Shown here piece by piece: positions 1-8,441 of a stretch of 64,000 bases of DNA (its first letter is position 1; every line of letters begins with the position of its first letter). The stretch is from Hyphomicrobium sp. Lineage in GTDB: Bacteria > Pseudomonadota > Alphaproteobacteria > Rhizobiales > Hyphomicrobiaceae. The notes under the pieces were generated by a model. That model did not search any database. It worked only from the letters and a program-made list of their open reading frames with translations, and was not told where the DNA came from. Location of the stretch: the NCBI RefSeq assembly GCF_009026145.1, contig NZ_WBUE01000003.1, positions 186,001-250,000 on the forward strand, written 5' to 3'. Position numbers and translations under genes: made by a program.

Positions 1-603
1 TCGCCCGAAGTGCTGCTCGATCTCATCGAGGATGGGCTCGGCTGGCTTGCCGCCTTCAACGGCCTGATGCACGAGAACATGACCCGCAACCAGGGCTGGT
101 CGTTTCTCGACATGGGGCGCCGCGTCGAGCGCGCCGGCAACATGAGCGAGGCGATCCTGTGGCTGTTCGGACAACCGCTCGACCCCGAGGAGGAGACCGG
201 CCGCCTGTTCTTCCTGCTCGAGGTCGCCGACAGCTTCATCACCTATCGCTCGCGCTACCGGCTTGATCCGATGCTGGCGCTGGTACTCGACCTGCTGCTG
301 CTCGACGAGACCAACCCGCGCAGCCTCGCCTATCAGCTCGCCAGCATCTCGCACCATCTTGCCGGCATGCCGCAGTCCAAGCAGGGCGCCAGCCTCACCG
401 ACGAGCGGCGGCTGATCCTGTCCATGCTGACATCCATCCGGCTTGCCGACGTCGAGGCCTTCGCCAAGGACCCTTCGCGCGCGGAGCTGCAGGAGGCGGT
501 GCGCAACCAGCTGCGCCTGCTACCGCAGCTCACCACCGCCATCGAGCGGCACTACTTCAATCTGCTCGAGGAGCAGCCGCACCGCGTCCACACCCGCAGC
601 TAG
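1..603 (+). CDS. Alpha-E domain protein (COG2307), C-terminal part
   Basis: The reading frame is open from the first base of the window, so the N-terminus lies upstream and only about 200 residues are seen. The helical, arginine-rich sequence has the signature of the bacterial alpha-E domain (DUF403): a MHENMTRN segment, the conserved LDMGRRVERA motif, then DSFITYRSRYR. Family members are cytosolic, of unknown biochemical role, and usually sit between a circularly permuted ATP-grasp gene and a transglutaminase-like gene, possibly as a peptide-ligation or maturation set. The transglutaminase gene does follow here at 777, which supports the call. Function beyond family membership is not known. 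Confidence 0.85.
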   Translation, partial: SPEVLLDLIEDGLGWLAAFNGLMHENMTRNQGWSFLDMGRRVERAGNMSEAILWLFGQPLDPEEETGRLFFLLEVADSFITYRSRYRLDPMLALVLDLLLLDETNPRSLAYQLASISHHLAGMPQSKQGASLTDERRLILSMLTSIRLADVEAFAKDPSRAELQEAVRNQLRLLPQLTTAIERHYFNLLEEQPHRVHTRS

Positions 604-675
604 TGTGATGATCGAGAAATTCGCCATCGACAGCGGCAAGGTACCGAGCGAATTTATCGATCTGAATCACACTAG
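600..675. repeat. Imperfect palindromic intergenic element, copy A
   Basis: The 10-bp arms CTAGTGTGAT (600-609) and ATCACACTAG (666-675) are perfect inverted repeats. A second pair, AAATTCGC (617-624) and GCGAATTT (648-655), sits inside them. The left arm begins in the stop codon of the alpha-E gene. The transcript could form a long stem, so it may act as a terminator or be a small non-autonomous interspersed element. Confidence 0.6.
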
Positions 676-689
676 CAAGGCCATGGTTG

Positions 690-765
690 TAGTGCCCCTT
701 ATCATTCCGAAATTCGCTCCCTCCCCCAGCAGCGAACTTCGGCGAACTTCGGAATGGGGGCACTA
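690..765. repeat. Imperfect palindromic intergenic element, copy B
   Basis: The arms TAGTGCCCC (690-698) and GGGGCACTA (757-765) are inverted repeats. An inner pair, ATTCCGAA with TTCGGAAT, has a 10-bp tandem duplication CGAACTTCGG (733-742 and 743-752) in the right arm. It ends 11 bases before the transglutaminase ATG, so the folded structure would cover the ribosome-binding region of that gene. Confidence 0.6.
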
Positions 766-776
766 GAGCCGAAGCC

Positions 777-1652
777 ATGATCTACGATGTCAGCCATCGC
801 ACGATCTATCGCTACTCAACGCCGGTGGCGCAAAGCCAGCACATCGTCCACATGTCCCCGCGCGCCGTCGAGCGCCAGCAGATCAAGGGCCACACGCTGC
901 TCATCGAGCCGGCACCGACCATCCGCGCCGAACGCGAGGACTATTACGGCAATCGCGTCGTGATGTTCGACATCGAGCAGGACCACAACGAGCTCGTCGT
1001 GCATGCGCGCTCGACGATTGGCGTTACCGCGCCGGGCAACATCGATCGCTCGGCCACACGCCCGTGGGAAGCCCTTGCCAGGACGATCTCCGATCCGCGC
1101 CGCGGCCTCGAGCTCGAGGTCGTGCGCTACGCCTGCGCCTCCAAGAACACGCGCGCGACGCCGGACATCGCAGCCTACGCGCGGCAATCGTTCACGCCCG
1201 GACGGCCGGTGCTCGCGGCGGCCTGGGATCTGGTCGAGCGCATCCATAACGATTTCACCTTCGACCCGACGGCGACGGACGTATCGACGCCGGTGACGCA
1301 GGTGCTGCAGCAGAGGCGCGGAGTCTGTCAGGATTTTTCACACCTAGCGCTTGCCTGCGCGCGCGCTATGCGCCTGCCGGCGCGTTACGTCAGCGGCTAC
1401 ATCATGACGAGCCCGGCGCCCGGCGTTGCGCGCCTCACCGGCGCCGACGCCTCGCACGCCTGGATCTCGGTGTGGTCGCCCGAGTTTGGGTGGGTCGATT
1501 TCGATCCGACCAACGGGCTGATGCCGAAGGACGAGCACATCACCATCGCCTATGGCCGCGACTACGACGACGTCAGCCCGATCAGCGGCATCCTGCTCGG
1601 CGGCAACGAGCATTCGGTCTACGTCGGCGTCGACGTGACGCCTGTGGACTGA
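777..1652 (+). CDS. Transglutaminase-like cysteine peptidase family protein
   Basis: The 291-residue protein combines the bacterial transglutaminase N-terminal domain (about residues 1-90) with a transglutaminase core. The expected catalytic triad is visible: Cys184 in RGVCQDFSH, His228 in DASHAW and Asp243 in VDFDPTN. No signal peptide is seen, so it is probably cytosolic. In this family the gene normally follows an alpha-E domain gene, as here, and the set is thought to act on peptide bonds, although the substrate is unknown. The start is the first ATG after palindrome B. The last 120 bases are repeated in degenerate form at 3404-3523, suggesting that DNA was inserted next to or into this locus. 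Confidence 0.85.
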   Translation: MIYDVSHRTIYRYSTPVAQSQHIVHMSPRAVERQQIKGHTLLIEPAPTIRAEREDYYGNRVVMFDIEQDHNELVVHARSTIGVTAPGNIDRSATRPWEALARTISDPRRGLELEVVRYACASKNTRATPDIAAYARQSFTPGRPVLAAAWDLVERIHNDFTFDPTATDVSTPVTQVLQQRRGVCQDFSHLALACARAMRLPARYVSGYIMTSPAPGVARLTGADASHAWISVWSPEFGWVDFDPTNGLMPKDEHITIAYGRDYDDVSPISGILLGGNEHSVYVGVDVTPVD

Positions 1653-1743
1653 AAGGTCAGTTAAGCCCGATGAGGACAAGCATGCTCTTCGCGATCAAAG
1701 CCGAAGTTTCCGACCTGCCGCCGCTAGCGCCCTTAGCTCGTCA

Positions 1744-2712
1744 TCAGCGCGGCAATGTGATGACTGCCTTCTGAGCAAGATCCTTATCGAAAGTGCTTTC
1801 CCCAGGGGTATCAGCGTCTGCAGGAAAGCTGAATGTCAGTATTGTATCACCGCGTTTGACGATACTCGTTCGCAACGTGCGAGTGCCTCTTTGGTCGCGA
1901 CAAGAGGTTATAAGAGATCGAATTTCGGTTCCGTCGGTGGTTGGGGTGGCGTGCTTCGCAGAAGCGAAATCTCCGGCGCAACCTTCTGCCGTTTGCGAAA
2001 TGAACGCGGCTACAGCTTGGTCGGTACTACCTGCGAAGTTGCGGAATGCGAAAAAGTGACCCCGCGAGCCATCTGAGAAAGTCCAATGGATGATGTCATC
2101 CTTCGGCTGATCGATCGTGTACCCGGCATATCCAAGGGTTGAAAGCAGATTGCTCAGCATGGTGACAGCTTCGACTCCAGGCACGGGTATGCCAGAACCA
2201 TCGTCGGAAGAAGTGGTCTGACGCGTTGCTTGCGACGAATTTTTGCGGACGCAATCGAGCACGGCTTGGAGCGCTCGCTGCGACCCCTTAAGGCTCAGTG
2301 TCGATGCCATTCCGAGCGCTGAAATTCGGATGGCGTGCCCACGCTGCAGTATCTCATAGGCTCCTGGCACAAGCTTGAGAACACCGCCGGTCTCTGAATA
2401 GGCATGGGCCCGACCGTCCCCGATATTGAGGTTATCAACGCTAACCGTCGCGACGAATGCTTGATCCTTCGTCAGCTGCCACGCCTTATGACCAAAGGCA
2501 AAAGCCCAGGAATAGTCGGACTTGACGAGAACCCCTAGCGTCATCCCGCCATTGAATTCCCCCCACATTGCGCAGGAAGAGAGTTTGCCATCGTCGTAAG
2601 CTGGCCTCACTTCCCAGCCGCCAATACTTGCCGCCTTCGCGGATCCATACCCAAGAAAAGCGATGAACGAGGCCATCACGATCTTCGGTGCGATCTTCAC
2701 GGCTGCCTCCAT
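1744..2712 (-). CDS. Exported hypothetical protein
   Basis: I do not recognise a family. From the chosen ATG (2712) the protein is about 322 residues. A hydrophobic stretch followed by a GSAKAAS cleavage-like site near residue 27 suggests a Sec signal peptide and a periplasmic or secreted product. The upstream TTG at 2727 and an internal ATG at 2676 are alternative starts. The mature part is polar and mixed, with single cysteines in the first half and near residue 150. The gene lies in a segment visibly poorer in GC than its surroundings, between the transglutaminase gene and its duplicated tail, so it looks like transferred DNA. Confidence 0.55.
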   Translation of the reverse strand: MEAAVKIAPKIVMASFIAFLGYGSAKAASIGGWEVRPAYDDGKLSSCAMWGEFNGGMTLGVLVKSDYSWAFAFGHKAWQLTKDQAFVATVSVDNLNIGDGRAHAYSETGGVLKLVPGAYEILQRGHAIRISALGMASTLSLKGSQRALQAVLDCVRKNSSQATRQTTSSDDGSGIPVPGVEAVTMLSNLLSTLGYAGYTIDQPKDDIIHWTFSDGSRGHFFAFRNFAGSTDQAVAAFISQTAEGCAGDFASAKHATPTTDGTEIRSLITSCRDQRGTRTLRTSIVKRGDTILTFSFPADADTPGESTFDKDLAQKAVITLPR

Positions 2713-2851
2713 TGCGCTGTCGCTCAATACTAAGCGATTCGCAGCGCCTCATGTGCTCCGGAACATGTTTAGGGGGCATCGTGGGCAATGGGTGTTTCAA
2801 AAAGCGTTGCTTAGTTGTGGCCTTGTGGTCTCAACGGAGCCGATTTCTCGG

Positions 2852-3235
2852 CTAATCGGCTTTAGTTATGGATGCTGTGGCTACGTCACCCTTCATCTGA
2901 GCGACAGCCTGTATCTGCTTCTTCTTCGCGTCAGCCTGTTCCTCTGGTACTCGCACGTAACCCTTCTGGGCCATGCACCCCGTCATCACATCCTCTGCGG
3001 CCCGCTTATGTTCTATATCTTCGGCGATAGCTGCTAGGCCTCCCGCATAAGTCCGCGTTTTAGAGAGGTTAGCTTTCTGCGTCTCCCCGTTGCAGATTGC
3101 TACGTCTGTTTCGTATGCCTGCTGCAGCCTCGGGCTTTCCGCGATCGATTGGCCGTCAAGCCGAAGCACCGCATACTTTTGTTCTGCGCATCCGCAGAGA
3201 AGGGAAATCACTAAAGGAATAAATATCATTCGCAT
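2852..3235 (-). CDS. Small hypothetical lipoprotein
   Basis: The open frame extends further upstream, but the best start is the ATG at 3235, preceded by GGGAGG at a normal distance. This gives a 127-residue protein opening with MRMIFIPLVISLLCGC, a lipoprotein signal with an LLCGC lipobox, so it is probably anchored in the periplasm by an N-acyl cysteine. The rest is helical and charged, with two further cysteines, and matches no family I know. It shares the low-GC insert with the preceding exported protein and is transcribed in the same direction, 139 bases upstream of it. Confidence 0.5.
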   Translation of the reverse strand: MRMIFIPLVISLLCGCAEQKYAVLRLDGQSIAESPRLQQAYETDVAICNGETQKANLSKTRTYAGGLAAIAEDIEHKRAAEDVMTGCMAQKGYVRVPEEQADAKKKQIQAVAQMKGDVATASITKAD

Positions 3236-3403
3236 TTGTTTGCCTCCCGCTGAGCAGAGGCAACATGATTCGCCTACGTCGCCACAATCCAAGAACCGAG
3301 AATATGTGTGCAACAACCTACAGGTCGTTGAATTCCCTCCGGACATTTCGATGGCGCGATTCTATCGATCGGCACCGGCCCGCGTAACCAACCGACGCGC
3401 GAT

Positions 3404-3523
3404 GAGCACATCACCATCGCCTATGGCCGCGACTACGACGACGTCAGCCCGATCAGCGGCATCCTCCTGGGCGGCAGCGAGCATTCGGTCTACGTCGGCG
3501 TCGACGTGACGCCGCTCGCCTGA
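3404..3523 (+). pseudogene. Degenerate duplicate of the transglutaminase 3' end
   Basis: These 120 bases align without gaps to 1533-1652, the last 40 codons of the transglutaminase gene, and end at the same stop codon. The frame encodes DEHITIAYGRDYDDVSP and continues to a TGA. Differences are mostly synonymous or conservative (for example Asn to Ser in the GG-S-EHS segment), and similarity stops abruptly upstream of 3404. No start codon or upstream domains are present. It is either the remnant of a second tandem transglutaminase gene or the displaced original end of the first. Confidence 0.75.
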
Positions 3524-3530
3524 CGCGAGT

Positions 3531-4661
3531 TCAGCCTTGCGCCGCGGCCATGGTGCCGCGGAAGCGCCAGCCCGCCAGCACAAACAACACGACGCCGATC
3601 CCCGCCATAGCGGCGAGCTGCGGCCACACGACATCGAGGCCGGCGCCGCGGTAGAGCACGGCTTGCGAAAAGCTGGTGAAGTGCGTCGACGGCGCCAGCT
3701 GCATCACCATGCGCAGAAACGTCGGCATGCCTTCCTGCGGGGTGACGCCGCCGGAGAGCATGTTCATGACTAGGAAGAACGGAATTGCGAGCAGCCCGAA
3801 CTGCGGCATCGACCGCGCCAGCGTCGCCAACGCAATGCCGAGCGAGCACATGGCGAACAGGAACAGCGCCGCGCCGAGCACGAACAGTGGGATCGACCCT
3901 TGAATGGTGACGGCGAGCAGGCCCTGCACCACGGCGACGAGCGAGAGAATGGCGGCTACGACGATGACGAGGCCATTGGCCCAGATCTTGGCCAGCATGA
4001 TCTCGGCGGGCGTGACCGGCATGACGAGCAGATGCTCGATCGTCCCATGCTCGCGCTCGCGAATGACCGCCGCGCCGGAAAGGATGAGCGGCAGCATGGT
4101 AATGTTGCTGACGATCTGCATCACGGCCATGAACCAGGAGGATTCCAGGTTGGGGTTGAACTTGGAGCGCACGGAGATGCGCACCGGCAATGCCGCGCCA
4201 CCTTCGCTGCGGGAAGCGAAATTGGCGATCTCGTTCTGCAGAATGCTGGTGATGTAGGTCGTGCCGTTGCCGGCTAGCGTCATCGCCGTGGCATCGACGT
4301 CGAGCTGCAGCGTCGGATGGCGGCCGGCGACGACATCCGCCTGGAAGCGCACGGGGATCACCACGACGAACGTGTAGTGCCCGGCATCCATGGCCCGGTC
4401 GACGTCGTTGACGGACCCCAGCAGCGCTGCCGGTTTGAAGTAGGGCGGCAAGAACGCATCACGCAGGCGGCGCGACAGCTCCGTGCCGTCCTCGTCGACG
4501 AAGGCGATGGAAGCGTTGCGCACCTCGGTCTTGACCCCGGTTGCCACGGTGTAGATGGCGAAGGTGAAGGTATAGAGGATGAGAAACACCAGCACGGGGT
4601 CGTGCCGGAGGCTGTAGAGCTCCTTCACGCCGAGGCGGTAGATGTGCTCGAGCGAGCGCAC
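3531..4661 (-). CDS. yhhJ: ABC-2 type transporter permease, YhhJ-like
   Basis: The 376-residue membrane protein has the ABC-2 permease plan: one N-terminal membrane helix (about residues 22-42), a large periplasmic domain, and five or six C-terminal helices. The conserved segment VIREREHGTIEHLLVMPV lies between the second and third helices. It is the last gene of a three-gene operon with an RbbA-type ATPase/permease (4664, a 2-base gap) and an HlyD-type adaptor. In Enterobacteria the same trio is yhiI-rbbA-yhhJ. Export of an unknown hydrophobic or toxic compound is inferred; the substrate cannot be read from sequence. Confidence 0.85.
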   Translation of the reverse strand: MRSLEHIYRLGVKELYSLRHDPVLVFLILYTFTFAIYTVATGVKTEVRNASIAFVDEDGTELSRRLRDAFLPPYFKPAALLGSVNDVDRAMDAGHYTFVVVIPVRFQADVVAGRHPTLQLDVDATAMTLAGNGTTYITSILQNEIANFASRSEGGAALPVRISVRSKFNPNLESSWFMAVMQIVSNITMLPLILSGAAVIREREHGTIEHLLVMPVTPAEIMLAKIWANGLVIVVAAILSLVAVVQGLLAVTIQGSIPLFVLGAALFLFAMCSLGIALATLARSMPQFGLLAIPFFLVMNMLSGGVTPQEGMPTFLRMVMQLAPSTHFTSFSQAVLYRGAGLDVVWPQLAAMAGIGVVLFVLAGWRFRGTMAAAQG

Positions 4662-4663
4662 GC

Positions 4664-7405
4664 TTAGGCCTCCTGCTTGCGCAACAGCAGCGTCGCCGCC
4701 GCAAGGAAGACGATGAAGAACAGCGCCAGGACCAAGTGGTTCTTGTAAAGCTCGGCAAGCCCTAGCCCCTTGTTGAACACGCCGGTGCTGATGCGCTGGA
4801 AATAGAGCGCCGGAAAGAGCTCTCCGATCACGCGCGCGCCGCCCTCGAGCGTCGACACGGGATACATCATGCCGGAGAAGTTGACGGTAGGGATCGACAC
4901 GATGATCGCCGAGCCGAAGATGGCGGCGATCTGCGAGCGCACGAACGTTGATATGACGAGCCCGAATGCCGTTGCCGCGCCGGCAAACAGCAATGCCCCT
5001 GACGCCAGGGCGAGGAAGCTACCGGTCATCGGCACGCGGAACGCCGAGACGATGATGAGCACCAGCATGACGAAGCTGACGAGCCCGATGCCGATATAGG
5101 GCATCTGCTTGCCGAGCAGGAACTCGAGCTTGCTCACCGGAGCCGCGTAGAGGTTGGTGATTGAGCCGAGCTCTTTCTCGCGCACGATGCCAAGCGCCGT
5201 CAGCATGGTGCAGAACATGATGATGAGCATCATCAGCACGCCGGGCGAGATGGCGTAGATGCTGAGGAAGGCCTGATTGTAGCGAAAGCGCGTCTCGATC
5301 TCGGCCGGGCTGAGCTCGGGCACGGCGCCCGTCTCGCGGCGCGACAGGTCCTGCAGGTAGGTGTTGATCACGCCCTGCACGTAGCCGCGGGCCGTCTCCG
5401 CCCTGAACGTATCCGACCCGTCGAGCCACACGCCGACCTCCGGCGTGCGCTCGCGCAGCAGGTCGCGTCCGAACTCGGGCGGCACCCCGATCGCAACCTT
5501 GATGTCGCCCGATCGCAACCGCACATCGACGTCCCCCTCGCTGCGCAGCGGCGCCCGCTCCTCGAAATAGCGCGAGGAGGAGAAGCTTTCGCCCAGGATG
5601 GCGCTTTCTTGCGATTGGTCGCGGTCGAGAACCGCGTAGCGCACGTTCTCCAGGTCGAAGGAAATGCCGTAGGCCATGGCGAGCAGCAGCACGACGGGCC
5701 CCAACAGCGCGAAGGCGATGCGTATCGGGTCGCGCACGAGTTCCAACGCCTCGCGGCGTGCAAACGCCCAAATTCGCGCCGGGCTCAACCAGCGGCGATA
5801 GCTGCCGACCTTCTGCGCGTCTGGCGCGGCGAAGTCGCCGGCACCAGCGATCGCGATGGAGCTCTCCTTGCCATCGGCCGCCTCCAGATAGTCGATGAAG
5901 GCGTCGGAAAGCGTCGCGGCGCCGCGGGCCCGCCGCAGCTCGTCCGGCTCGCCGATGGCCAGGATGCGGCCCGCGTGCATGAGCGAGACGCGGTCGCAGC
6001 GCTCGGCCTCGTTCACGAAATGCGTGGAGATGAAGATCGTCACGCCGTCCTTGCGCGACAGCTCGACGAGCAGCTCCCAGAAATTGTCGCGCGCCACCGG
6101 ATCGACGCCGGAGGTGGGCTCGTCGAGGATGAGCATCTCCGGGCTGTGGATGACGGCGACGGCGAGCTGCAGCCGCTGACGCATGCCGAGCGAGAGGGCC
6201 TGCGGCATGCTGTCGGCAACGGCCGCGAGCCCGAAGCGCTGCAGCATCTCCTCGACGCGGGCGCCCACTCTGTCGGCCGGCACCCGGAAGAGACGGGCGT
6301 GCAGGTCCAGGTTCTGCAGCACCGTCAATTCGTTGTAGAGCGAGAACGATTGCGACATGTAGCCGACGCGCTTGCGCGTCTCGAGGTCGCGCGCGTCGAC
6401 CGGCCGCCCAAACAGCCGCGCGCTGCCCGCGCTCGGCTGCAACAGGCCGGTGAGCATTTTCATGGTCGTCGTCTTGCCGCAGCCGTTGGAGCCGAGGAAG
6501 CCGAAGATCTCCCCCTGCTCGATGCGGATGCTGACGCGGTCGACGGCGGTGAAGCTGCCGAAGCGCTTGGTGAGGTCCTGGGCCTCGATGGCCGGCGCCC
6601 CGTCGCGGCGCACGCGCGGAACGAAGGTGAGCTTCTTGTGGCCGAGGCGCTTCGGCTCCGGGAGCAGCTCGATAAAGGCTGCCTCCAGCGTGTCGCAGCC
6701 CGTCATGTTCTTGAGCTCGGCGGCCGAACCGGTGGCGACGACGCGCCCGTCATCCATGGCGATGAGCGACTGGAACTGCTCCGCCTCCTCCATATACGCC
6801 GTGGCGGTGAGGACACTCATGCCGTCGCGACGCTCGCGGATGCGCTCGATCAGCTCCCAGAACCGCTTGCGCGACAAGGGATCGACACCCGTCGTCGGCT
6901 CGTCGAGCACCAAGAGGTCGGGATCGTGGATCAGCGCGCAGCACAGCGCCAGCTTCTGCTTCATGCCGCCCGAAAGCTTGCCGGCGGCGCGGTCGGCGAA
7001 GGCCTCGAGCTCGGTGGAGCGCAACAGCTCGTTGATGCGCCAGCGCCGCTCCTCCTCCTCCTGCGCGAAGAGGCGCCCGAAGAAGTCGACATTCTCGTAG
7101 ACCGACAGCGTCGGATAGAGGTTGCGGCCGAGACCCTGCGGCATATAGGCGATGCGGGCGCAAACGTCGCTGCGATGACGGGCGTTTCCCATGTCGCCGC
7201 CAAGCGCAATGACCCGGCCCGACTGTATCTGGCGCACGCCGGCGATCAGCGCCTGCATGGTCGATTTGCCGACGCCGTCGGGACCAATGAGACCGACCAT
7301 GCGGCCGGCGGGAATGATCACGGAGACGTCGTCAAGCGCAATTGCACGTCCGTAGCGATGGGTGACCGAGCGAAGCTCGGCGGCGGCGTTCAAGTCAGCT
7401 CGCAT
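4664..7405 (-). CDS. rbbA: RbbA-type fused double ABC ATPase and ABC-2 permease
   Basis: This 913-residue fusion holds two ABC ATPase domains followed by an ABC-2 permease. Domain 1 has Walker A GPDGVGKST and signature LSGGMKQKLAL. Domain 2 has Walker A GSNGCGKTT and signature LSLGMRQRLQLA, each followed by an LDEPT Walker B. The permease half (from about residue 540) has an N-terminal helix, a periplasmic domain and a C-terminal helix bundle around VREKELGSITNLY. E. coli RbbA was described as a ribosome-associated ATPase, but the architecture and the HlyD and YhhJ neighbours point to an efflux pump in the inner membrane. Confidence 0.88.
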   Translation of the reverse strand: MRADLNAAAELRSVTHRYGRAIALDDVSVIIPAGRMVGLIGPDGVGKSTMQALIAGVRQIQSGRVIALGGDMGNARHRSDVCARIAYMPQGLGRNLYPTLSVYENVDFFGRLFAQEEEERRWRINELLRSTELEAFADRAAGKLSGGMKQKLALCCALIHDPDLLVLDEPTTGVDPLSRKRFWELIERIRERRDGMSVLTATAYMEEAEQFQSLIAMDDGRVVATGSAAELKNMTGCDTLEAAFIELLPEPKRLGHKKLTFVPRVRRDGAPAIEAQDLTKRFGSFTAVDRVSIRIEQGEIFGFLGSNGCGKTTTMKMLTGLLQPSAGSARLFGRPVDARDLETRKRVGYMSQSFSLYNELTVLQNLDLHARLFRVPADRVGARVEEMLQRFGLAAVADSMPQALSLGMRQRLQLAVAVIHSPEMLILDEPTSGVDPVARDNFWELLVELSRKDGVTIFISTHFVNEAERCDRVSLMHAGRILAIGEPDELRRARGAATLSDAFIDYLEAADGKESSIAIAGAGDFAAPDAQKVGSYRRWLSPARIWAFARREALELVRDPIRIAFALLGPVVLLLAMAYGISFDLENVRYAVLDRDQSQESAILGESFSSSRYFEERAPLRSEGDVDVRLRSGDIKVAIGVPPEFGRDLLRERTPEVGVWLDGSDTFRAETARGYVQGVINTYLQDLSRRETGAVPELSPAEIETRFRYNQAFLSIYAISPGVLMMLIIMFCTMLTALGIVREKELGSITNLYAAPVSKLEFLLGKQMPYIGIGLVSFVMLVLIIVSAFRVPMTGSFLALASGALLFAGAATAFGLVISTFVRSQIAAIFGSAIIVSIPTVNFSGMMYPVSTLEGGARVIGELFPALYFQRISTGVFNKGLGLAELYKNHLVLALFFIVFLAAATLLLRKQEA

Positions 7406-7424
7406 CAGAAAGGACCCGCGGCGC

Positions 7425-8441
7425 TCACGGCAGCGTCACAGCGAGATTGTCGGGCCATTCCGCCTTCGGCGAAAGCCGGATATAGGCGACGCCCGGCACG
7501 CCCGTCTTCACCCAGGCCACGTACTTCTCGAGCACGTCGGGTGGCAGCTGCACCTTGACGCGGAACATCAGCTTCTCTCGCTCGCTTTGCGTTTCCACGT
7601 ACTTGGGTGTGAATTGCGCCTCCGTGGCAACGAACGACACCGTCGCCGGCACGACGTACTGCGGCGCGGCGTCAAAAATGATGCGCGCCTCGGCGCCGAT
7701 CGGCAGGCGGCCGGCCTCGCTCGTCGGCAGGAACACGGTCATGTAGACATCAGTCACATCGAGCAGGGTGAGGACCTTGCCGCCGGCGGGCAGCACCTCG
7801 CCCGGCAGCGCCAGCCGGTATTGCACGCGGCCCGAACGCGGCGCGGTGAGCACGCTGTCGTCGAGGTAGGTCTGAATGCGCGCAACCTTGGCGGCGGCCG
7901 ATTCGATGGTCGCCTTGGCCAAATCGATTTGCGCTTGCGCGCTGTTGACCGCCGCTTCCGCGGTGATCTTCGCCGAGGTGCGCTTTTCCACCACCTCGCG
8001 CGATGTATATCCCTTGACGACGAGCTTCTCGGCCCGCTCGAGATCCTGAGTGGCGAGCGTCAGCTCGCTGTTGCGCTGCGCCAGCAAGGCGATGGCCTGG
8101 TCGAGCTGACGCTCTGCCTGGCGCGCAGCGGCTTTGGCGTCATTCATCCGCGCCTCGAGCTCGGCCGTGTCCATGAGGGCCAGCGTCTGTCCGGCGGTGA
8201 CGCTGTCGCCCTCCTTGACGAGTACCTGCTTGAGCCGTCCGGCGAGCTTCGTCGCCACGTCGACGCGTTCAGCTTCGATGCGGCCGTTGGCCTTGGCAAA
8301 GCCTGCAGGCAGGCTGGGCGGCGAGAGCTGGCGCCAGGCGACGTAGCCGCCAGCGAGCACCATCGCCACGACGGCGAGGGCAAACAAGGTTCTGATAGTG
8401 GGCCGCGCTCCGGATGCGCCGTCTGGCAGCCAGCCTTGCAT
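7425..8441 (-). CDS. HlyD-family periplasmic adaptor (membrane fusion protein), YhiI-like
   Basis: From the ATG at 8441, preceded by GGAAAG at a good distance, the protein is about 338 residues. The frame is open upstream to 8591, with further ATGs at 8459 and 8486 that lack a clear ribosome site. It has one N-terminal membrane anchor (IRTLFALAVVAMVLAGGYVAW region). A lipoyl-like half-motif (KLAGRLKQVLVKEGDSVTAGQ), a long alpha-hairpin coiled coil and the second lipoyl half around LTAPRSGRV follow. These are the parts of an adaptor linking an inner-membrane pump to an outer-membrane channel. It is the first gene of the operon with rbbA (19-base gap) and yhhJ. Confidence 0.82.
   Translation of the reverse strand: MQGWLPDGASGARPTIRTLFALAVVAMVLAGGYVAWRQLSPPSLPAGFAKANGRIEAERVDVATKLAGRLKQVLVKEGDSVTAGQTLALMDTAELEARMNDAKAAARQAERQLDQAIALLAQRNSELTLATQDLERAEKLVVKGYTSREVVEKRTSAKITAEAAVNSAQAQIDLAKATIESAAAKVARIQTYLDDSVLTAPRSGRVQYRLALPGEVLPAGGKVLTLLDVTDVYMTVFLPTSEAGRLPIGAEARIIFDAAPQYVVPATVSFVATEAQFTPKYVETQSEREKLMFRVKVQLPPDVLEKYVAWVKTGVPGVAYIRLSPKAEWPDNLAVTLP

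Noticed and set aside
2839..2860. GCCGAT/ATCGGC hairpin at the end of the lipoprotein gene as a terminator
   Set aside because: The stem is only six base pairs and has no T-run on the transcribed strand.
3361..3523. Second functional transglutaminase gene
   Set aside because: Only the last 40 codons are similar; there is no start codon, catalytic Cys or His.
5609..7558. 649-codon plus-strand frame
   Set aside because: It is antisense to rbbA, with an Arg/Ala/His-rich composition and no family features; a codon-bias shadow in high-GC DNA.
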